Origin: an uncultured Bacteroidales bacterium
GTDB taxonomy: Bacteria; Bacteroidota; Bacteroidia; Bacteroidales; UBA3663
Direction of reading: 5' to 3'
Length of the DNA stretch: 28,231 bases
NCBI GenBank assembly: GCA_937899265.1
Contig: CALBPV010000061.1
Location: forward strand, 1 to 28,231
Numbering within the stretch: position 1 is the first letter of the stretch; every line of letters begins with the position of its first letter. Under the pieces are notes generated by a model. It was not told where the DNA came from and ran no database searches. It saw only the letters and a list, made by a program, of their open reading frames with translations. This document shows positions 22,724 to 28,231 of the stretch, piece by piece. A program made the translations under genes and the position numbers.

Positions 22724-25700
22724 TTACGGATTCTCTTTGTCGGCGTTCGTACCTGAATGTTCGGCCTGTTCAAGGAGTTTGAGACGCTCAAGCAAACGCT
22801 TGCGGCGATCCTCGGTGTTGAAAATGAAAAGGTCGCGGAACCGCACGGCCTCGCGCTGGCGCACGTAACCCACACCCATCTCGACAATCTCGCCTTCGAG
22901 CACCGACTCGAAATTGGTCTTGCGGAAGACGGTGATATAGTGCGAACCGTCTTTCTTCAACATCCAATCGACCGAGACATCGTTGATGACAGCATCGCTG
23001 CGGCGTCCCATCGTTTCTTCGTCGCTGCCCGACGACATACGACCGCCCACGGTGACGCGCATCATGTCGTCAAAGAATCCCTGCGACACCTTGACCGAGA
23101 AATCCGTACGACTGTTGCCCGTGCTGGTCTCATAGTTGTCGATGCCCAAGGATACCTGGGTATGCTTCAACTGTTTCTGGCTGTTGATGAAGGACTCGAC
23201 CTCACGCTGGATGATGGAATTGAGGGCCGCATTGGCCGTCGAAAGACCGGCATTGCTCGAAGCTCCCGGACCGGTGTAGGTCTGTGTCACAAGGAGGTTG
23301 ATGGCCTGTTTGGTGCGTTCTTCCTCCGTCAGGGCGCTGATCTGGGTCTGCATGGAAGCATCCTCGGGAGCCGCGCAGTCAAACTCGATGCTCATGCGGT
23401 CGAGCGTGCCCTTGATATAGATATAAACCTTGAAATTGACTACGCGCGTACCGCTGGTAACATCGTTGATGGAACAACGCACGTCCTCCGATGCCGTGAG
23501 GTTGAGCTCCGGCTCCCCGATGTCGCCCGAGAAGATGACCGAAGAGCCGTCGGTGACATTGAAATCCTTGGAGATGGGGAGCACAGGCAGACGGTATTTC
23601 AACTCGCCGCTGTGGGCTTCGTAGGTGCCGTTGAGCGTGAGTGTGCCGTCGGAGGAACTGCCGAAGCGCAGGTCGCCTCCGCCGGTGATGTTGAGGTTGT
23701 CGTCGTTCTGTGTGCCTATATTGACATATACTTTGGTGTCGCGGGCGATGTTGATTTTGAGGTCGATGGATGTACCCGCGTCAAGCGTCTCCTTTGTCTC
23801 GAAGTACTTGCGTTGGATGCGGTTCTTGGCATCCAGCTGGGAGAAGCGCACAAACTCTACCATCTCGTCGGTCTTGCTGACCGAAGCGAGCGGGTCGTCC
23901 GTGAGGTAATACTGCAGAGCCGTGCCTGAGAGAACGTTGACGTTGCCCGTAACACGCAGCTTCGACAGCGCTCCGGCCACACGGAGATTGATGCGCGAGA
24001 GCAAACGTCCGGCGATGGTCTGCGACTTGTTGCGGCGTTTCGAATTGAAGACCTCCACATTGTTGCCTTCCAGGCTGAGACTCATCGAAGGATTGGTTAA
24101 GTCTTTCCGCATATCGATGAACCCGTTGAGCACGAGAGGGTCGTTGTTGGCTCCCATGATGTGCCAGTCGCGTATGGCGATGTAATTGTCCGTCATACGA
24201 AGCGTGTCTGTCGGCAGACGCAGCACTGCTCCCGCATCGAGATAGGAGACCGTGCCGTCACGCAGTGACAGTTCTGCCGCGATGTTCATGGGCGATTCCA
24301 CACCTTCCTCCTGCGTGTAGTGGGAGGCATGGGTCTGAGTCACATGGACGGCACCCCACGCTTCTCCTCCGAGCGGCATGTTGGCCGGCATGAATGGATT
24401 GGCCATCGGGAGGGGAAAATCTTCGACCGAGACATCGAGACGGAGGCTGTCGTGCTCGTAGAAATCGACATCGAGGACAGCCTGATTGTTGATGGTGAGC
24501 AGACCCGTGAGAGCCGATTCTATGTCGGGCTTGGGAAGCTCGCCGCGCGCTATGAGCGAGTCGATGTTCAAACGCGAAGGATGGTTGAGAAACTCCTGTC
24601 GGAACTGACCGGAGAGATGAACCGTGTCGGTACTCCACTCGCCGAACTGCAGACGCTCCACGCCCAAGTCCAACTGTCCGGCCACACTGTCGGGGATAGC
24701 CACACCCGAGAAGTCGAGATTGAGAATGCCTCCGGCCTGATGTTCCCACTTCACCGTCTCGCGCAGATAGCCAAGATCCAGATGACGCACAGCCAGACTC
24801 ACTTGGTTGCCGCCCGTGGACAGCGGTTGGGTCAGCAAATTGAGAAAGAGGTCGTTGGGACCTTCCAACATCAGCAGGGCTGACAGGCCGGGCGCCCGTA
24901 CTTTGGAGTTGCGGAAGTCGGTGAGACGCACGTAATTGTCGTGGTTGATATCCAACTGCTGGGCATAGACTACGGGATGTTCACCGAAGTGGAGCGTCAG
25001 TGTATCGCCTCCCATGGCCAGCGATGCAAAAAGGTCATACAGTATCACGTTGCGACCGTTGATGTAGCGGGCATCCAATGTGAGACTGTCCTTCAGTATC
25101 ACACCGCGGGCGTATGCCGAATAGCTGTCCTTGGGTTTGGGGTCTATATAGACGATATGGGCATCGTAGTCGTAACCGGCTTCTCCCTGCCCAACGGGCC
25201 GGATGCTCACGCGTACCGTGTCGAAATCCACTCCGTCGCCCCACAACTGGTCGATATTGGCATCGACGCTGATTTCTTCGTGGTTGACGATACGGGCTTT
25301 GACGGCATCGAAGCCCCACCCGTAGTAATTGAGGAGCGGATAGAACGGATTGTCCTGCTTCATGTCAATATATGCATCGATGCGGGGCAGCAGTTTCTGA
25401 AGCGTATCCATGTCGAGATGGAACGTGCGGAGCTCCCTGTCGAACTCGTTGAGGAAGGGATTCAGTGTGCGGCTCATTTGTCCCACGCCGCTGTTGATGT
25501 CTATCAGGGCATGGGCATCTCCGCCCTCAAGGAGAGCGTAGGTTGTGTCGGTAGAGCTGTAGAAATCCACCCGCATATCCTTGAGCGGAACGGTTTCGCC
25601 CTTGTCGGTGTAGAACAGGCTGTCCACCAACAGATGGACGTTGGCGTCGTTGTCCCAGTCGTAGGCTGCATCGATGTCCATACGCATCGCGATTGTGCCT

Positions 25701-27436
25701 ACATCGGCAAGATTGGTGGGCAGATTGGCCAGGTCGGCCTTGCGCAGGTCGATGCCCCCCTTCGACGTGATGGAATCCCTCCGATAGAGACCCTCAAGGT
25801 TGGCATCGAAGTCAAGATACGGGTGGTGACTCTCTACGCTGACTGCATATTGATTGTGGAGCAGTTCGGCATCGGCACGGATATCCTTCAAACTGTCGCG
25901 CACGGTAATGTTCCGTCTGGCAAATCCTTCCTCCTGACGCCGGTAGTAGAGGCTGTCCACTGTCAGTTCGGCTTGCAGGCGGGCATATTTGCTTTGGAGG
26001 TCGAAATTGCGGCCGGAGGCCGTGAAGCTGGAATTCAGATTATCGATGGTCAGCGAGGGAACCCATTGCCCGATGTTGAGCCCTGCGGTCTGTCCTCGGG
26101 CCATATAACTTTGGTCGCGCTGGTGGAGGGATGCATCCACATCGGCCGTCACACGGTGATTCTCTTCGATGTGGGCGGTGGCTGCCAGATAGTCGCCGGC
26201 CTGTTTGAAGGAGACCTCCAAGGCTGTGCCTCGGGGAATGCGATAGGCCCGGTGGCTGCTGTCGGCCACGTATGCCGAAAGCACCCAGTCGGCATCGGTG
26301 AACGCACCTTCCACAGCCACATCCGCCCGTCGGATGGAATCCGCCCAGGGATGTATGGCCGAGCCCAGGACGCTGAGCGAAAGACGGTCTTCCATCTCCA
26401 CACGGGCATATAGCTGGCGCACCGTGTCACCCTCCGCATCCGTCAGCACATCGAGACGGGTGGTCTTGGCCGGCCAATGGCGAGCCATGTCGGGCAGATA
26501 GGGCATCACGTGCATTTTCACGTCTCCCGCACCTACGTAACCTTCCAACTCGACATTGAAATTGCCGGGATAGGGTGCCGAGAAATATTTGTAGTTCATG
26601 TCCACCTCTCCTGCCAATTCGGTGACCGGCGTACGGAGATAGAAATCCCGGGCAGTGATTTGGCTGCCGTCCATTGTGAAGTCGGTGTGGAGTTCGTCTA
26701 TCTGCATGCCTGAATTTTTCTCGACGGCTATCATGCCGTTGAGCGTCGCTCGGATAAGACTTCCGTTCATCACAAAGTCTGTCACATCAATATAGAGCGA
26801 ATCGAGACGCAGGTGATTGTAGTCGAAGGCTCCGGGAGCCTGGCGTGCGGTATCAAGCACCAGCCCTACTTTGCCGTCGGTGAGATTCAGGTGATTGACG
26901 GCTATCAGCAGCATGTTGTCCGATTCTTCCTTGGTGGAGTCGGGTTCCGTTTCGCGTATCATCACAAACACCCGGGGCTCGGGCAACAGCACCTCTCCCA
27001 CCTTCAGTTCGCCCGCAGGGTTGTAGAGCACATCCTTGATTTCCAGCTTCTCCACGTTGCCGAAGAGGGTGAGCGACTCTGTGAGACGCGGGAAGCGGAA
27101 GGCGGCTTCTTCGATTTCCAACCTCTTCACTCCGAAGTAATTTCCGCCCAAGGGAATGTCGTCGAGGCCGGTCTCCAGCAGACCCAGACTGAAGATGGTG
27201 TCATTGCTCTCCCGACGGGTGGCCAACACATCCCTCACCCGCAGGCGAAGGGGGAAACCGATGTGGATGCTGCCCACCTGATACTCCGCCGTCGTACTCG
27301 ACTCGTTGAGTTGATTTACGGCAATGTCGCACGCCAATTGTTGGATGGCCGGGACATAGAGCAGGGCGGGTAATCCGACAAGGATTACCGCAAGCGCTGT
27401 CAGTACGCCGAGGAGAATCTTGTTGCGTTTTCTCAT
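22724..27436 (-). CDS. tamB: TamB-like translocation/assembly protein (DUF490 C-terminus)
   Basis: The 1570-residue protein has an N-terminal membrane anchor (ILLGVLTALAVILVGLPALL). A very long beta-rich periplasmic part follows, as in AsmA/TamB-type bridge proteins that span the periplasm and are thought to move lipids or help insert outer-membrane proteins. The C-terminal region has DUF490 features, such as GGGDLRFGSSSDGTLTLNGT, then SGELKYRLPVLPI and FSGDIGEPELNLTASEDV. The end (MGVGYVRQREAVRFRDLF, then a charged coiled tail) resembles other Bacteroidales TamB proteins. E. coli TamB is about 1260 residues, so this one is longer. A GTG at 27448 is possible, but the ATG at 27436 starts MRKRNK before the anchor and is preferred. 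tamL follows after 19 bases. Confidence 0.93.
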   Translation of the reverse strand: MRKRNKILLGVLTALAVILVGLPALLYVPAIQQLACDIAVNQLNESSTTAEYQVGSIHIGFPLRLRVRDVLATRRESNDTIFSLGLLETGLDDIPLGGNYFGVKRLEIEEAAFRFPRLTESLTLFGNVEKLEIKDVLYNPAGELKVGEVLLPEPRVFVMIRETEPDSTKEESDNMLLIAVNHLNLTDGKVGLVLDTARQAPGAFDYNHLRLDSLYIDVTDFVMNGSLIRATLNGMIAVEKNSGMQIDELHTDFTMDGSQITARDFYLRTPVTELAGEVDMNYKYFSAPYPGNFNVELEGYVGAGDVKMHVMPYLPDMARHWPAKTTRLDVLTDAEGDTVRQLYARVEMEDRLSLSVLGSAIHPWADSIRRADVAVEGAFTDADWVLSAYVADSSHRAYRIPRGTALEVSFKQAGDYLAATAHIEENHRVTADVDASLHQRDQSYMARGQTAGLNIGQWVPSLTIDNLNSSFTASGRNFDLQSKYARLQAELTVDSLYYRRQEEGFARRNITVRDSLKDIRADAELLHNQYAVSVESHHPYLDFDANLEGLYRRDSITSKGGIDLRKADLANLPTNLADVGTIAMRMDIDAAYDWDNDANVHLLVDSLFYTDKGETVPLKDMRVDFYSSTDTTYALLEGGDAHALIDINSGVGQMSRTLNPFLNEFDRELRTFHLDMDTLQKLLPRIDAYIDMKQDNPFYPLLNYYGWGFDAVKARIVNHEEISVDANIDQLWGDGVDFDTVRVSIRPVGQGEAGYDYDAHIVYIDPKPKDSYSAYARGVILKDSLTLDARYINGRNVILYDLFASLAMGGDTLTLHFGEHPVVYAQQLDINHDNYVRLTDFRNSKVRAPGLSALLMLEGPNDLFLNLLTQPLSTGGNQVSLAVRHLDLGYLRETVKWEHQAGGILNLDFSGVAIPDSVAGQLDLGVERLQFGEWSTDTVHLSGQFRQEFLNHPSRLNIDSLIARGELPKPDIESALTGLLTINNQAVLDVDFYEHDSLRLDVSVEDFPLPMANPFMPANMPLGGEAWGAVHVTQTHASHYTQEEGVESPMNIAAELSLRDGTVSYLDAGAVLRLPTDTLRMTDNYIAIRDWHIMGANNDPLVLNGFIDMRKDLTNPSMSLSLEGNNVEVFNSKRRNKSQTIAGRLLSRINLRVAGALSKLRVTGNVNVLSGTALQYYLTDDPLASVSKTDEMVEFVRFSQLDAKNRIQRKYFETKETLDAGTSIDLKINIARDTKVYVNIGTQNDDNLNITGGGDLRFGSSSDGTLTLNGTYEAHSGELKYRLPVLPISKDFNVTDGSSVIFSGDIGEPELNLTASEDVRCSINDVTSGTRVVNFKVYIYIKGTLDRMSIEFDCAAPEDASMQTQISALTEEERTKQAINLLVTQTYTGPGASSNAGLSTANAALNSIIQREVESFINSQKQLKHTQVSLGIDNYETSTGNSRTDFSVKVSQGFFDDMMRVTVGGRMSSGSDEETMGRRSDAVINDVSVDWMLKKDGSHYITVFRKTNFESVLEGEIVEMGVGYVRQREAVRFRDLFIFNTEDRRKRLLERLKLLEQAEHSGTNADKENP

Positions 27437-27459
27437 TTTAGTGGGCACGATTCAAGGGA

Positions 27460-27490
27460 CAAAGATAGTACAAAATCTTCATATCTCAAA
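27460..27490 (-). promoter_or_regulatory. Bacteroidetes-type promoter for tamB-tamL
   Basis: On the minus strand, TTTG (27487-27490), a 19-base spacer and TATCTTTG (27460-27467) match the consensus. The ATG at 27436 is 23 bases downstream. Confidence 0.78.
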
Positions 27491-27562
27491 ATTTTAGGCC
27501 CGAAAAACGGCATTTCATGACATATTTTTAAGATTTGGGGCGTTAATTTTGAAAAATTACAC

Positions 27563-27570
27563 TATCTTTG
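27563..27570 (+). promoter_or_regulatory. -7 promoter element immediately before the RNA methyltransferase
   Basis: TATCTTTG matches TAnnTTTG. It ends only four bases before the ATG at 27575. The nearest upstream TTTG (27534-27537) is 25 bases away, slightly beyond the usual spacing. Confidence 0.55.
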
Positions 27571-27574
27571 TGGC

Positions 27575-28231
27575 ATGATTTTCGAAATTTCCTCCGTCCA
27601 TCAACCCGAAGTGCGTCTCTTCGCCGACCTTACCGAAGCCCAACTCAAACAGGTCAAAGACAACAGCGGGTACGGACTCTTCATTGCCGAGAGCCCCAAG
27701 GTGATACGTGTGGCGCTGCGGGCCGGATATGAAGCGGTGGCGCTGCTCTGCGAACGGCGTCACATCACGGGCGATGCCGCCGACATCATCGCCCTCTGCG
27801 GGTCGGACCTTCCGGTCTATACCGGCGACCGCGAGACGTTGGCGGCGCTCACGGGCTATACGCTCACACGCGGGGTGCTCTGCGCCATGAGACGCAAACC
27901 CGCGCCCGACCTCGGGGAAATCTGCCGCACGGCCTCCCGGCTGGTGGTGATAGACAGTGTGACCGACACGACCAATATCGGGGCTATCTTCCGCTCGGCA
28001 GCAGCGCTGGGCATGGACGGTGTGGTCTTGACACGCACCTCGTGCGACCCGCTCAACCGTCGCTCAATACGGGTCTCGATGGGTACCGTTTTCCTGGTGC
28101 CGTGGACTTGGGCCGACAGTGCCGCAGAACTGCAGCGCTACGGCTTCAAAACCGCTGCGCTGGCCTTGCGTGACGACTCCTGCGGCATCGACAATCCGCG
28201 CCTCAAGGCCGAACCCCGCCTCGCCCTCGTG
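27575..28231 (+). CDS. SpoU/TrmH-family RNA 2'-O-methyltransferase (C-terminus outside window)
   Basis: The frame opened by the ATG at 27575 runs 219 codons to the window edge. The N-terminal part (about 1-115) resembles the RNA-substrate-binding domain of this family (IAESPKVIRVALRAGYEAVA; then RGVLCAMRRKP). The SPOUT part follows, with motif 1 in DTTNIGAIFRSAAALGMDGV (expected catalytic Asn and Arg) and motif 2 in RRSIRVSMGTVFLVPW. Motif 3, which completes the knotted SAM pocket, should follow LALV and lies outside the window. The enzyme methylates a ribose 2'-OH in tRNA or rRNA using SAM; the site is not predictable. It is divergent from tamB. The very short distance from the -7 box suggests a leaderless or near-leaderless mRNA. 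Confidence 0.92.
   Translation, partial: MIFEISSVHQPEVRLFADLTEAQLKQVKDNSGYGLFIAESPKVIRVALRAGYEAVALLCERRHITGDAADIIALCGSDLPVYTGDRETLAALTGYTLTRGVLCAMRRKPAPDLGEICRTASRLVVIDSVTDTTNIGAIFRSAAALGMDGVVLTRTSCDPLNRRSIRVSMGTVFLVPWTWADSAAELQRYGFKTAALALRDDSCGIDNPRLKAEPRLALV

Noticed and set aside
24941..26413. Open frame of 490 codons on the plus strand
   Set aside because: Antisense to tamB, whose frame is continuous and family-like.

Overview
The window looks like chromosomal DNA from a member of the Bacteroidales, probably near Prevotellaceae; the family-level placement is an inference. Evidence: several upstream regions carry the Bacteroidetes promoter pattern (TTTG, about 20 bases, TAnnTTTG) and lack clear Shine-Dalgarno sequences. 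Lipoproteins are numerous. The gene families are typical of the phylum: DUF4199, DUF6452/DUF6048-like, DUF4488-like, a TamL-type lipoprotein with TamB, and a class I fumarase. Coding density is high and no insertion sequence, phage gene, tRNA, rRNA operon or CRISPR array was seen. This is mostly conserved housekeeping DNA, not an island.

Layout. 1-962 (minus) is the 5' part of an exported TPR protein, divergent from an AmpG-like MFS transporter (1093-2376, plus). A hairpin at 2387-2427 separates that gene from a convergent pair on the minus strand: the RdgB/HAM1 nucleotide pyrophosphatase (4195-4815) followed by an AspT/YidE-type transporter (2481-4181). On the plus strand, a short bacterial eIF1/SUI1 homologue (4957-5205) is followed closely by an AddA/RecB-like helicase-nuclease (5223-8267), whose 3' end overlaps a convergent DUF4488-like lipoprotein gene. 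Next come fumarase, a SlyD-type prolyl isomerase, chorismate synthase and a clostripain-family lipoprotein (9009-13632, plus).

A gene for the small signal recognition particle RNA lies on the minus strand at 13638-13732, with its own promoter and a terminal T-run. After it comes a tightly packed plus-strand series (13862-19785): DUF4199 membrane protein, polyisoprenyl-phosphate-type glycosyltransferase, DUF6452-like lipoprotein, DUF6048-like envelope protein, ApbE flavin transferase, O-acetylhomoserine sulfhydrylase and an SGNH hydrolase, ending in a strong terminator. The first four overlap one another, which suggests translational coupling.

The last third is a minus-strand unit, tamB (22724-27436) then tamL (20317-22704), an envelope translocation/assembly module. 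It is followed by a 63-base heptad repeat and a small two-helix membrane protein (19992-20228). Divergent from tamB, at the right edge, is a SpoU/TrmH-type RNA methyltransferase cut off by the window.

There is no gene-free stretch longer than about 300 bases. The largest gaps (8785-9008, 13633-13861, 19786-19991) hold promoters, the SRP RNA gene, and a terminator with a short palindrome, respectively. I found no convincing wholly new system. The least explained parts are the overlapping DUF4199-GT2-DUF6452-DUF6048 module and the heptad repeat beside tamL.
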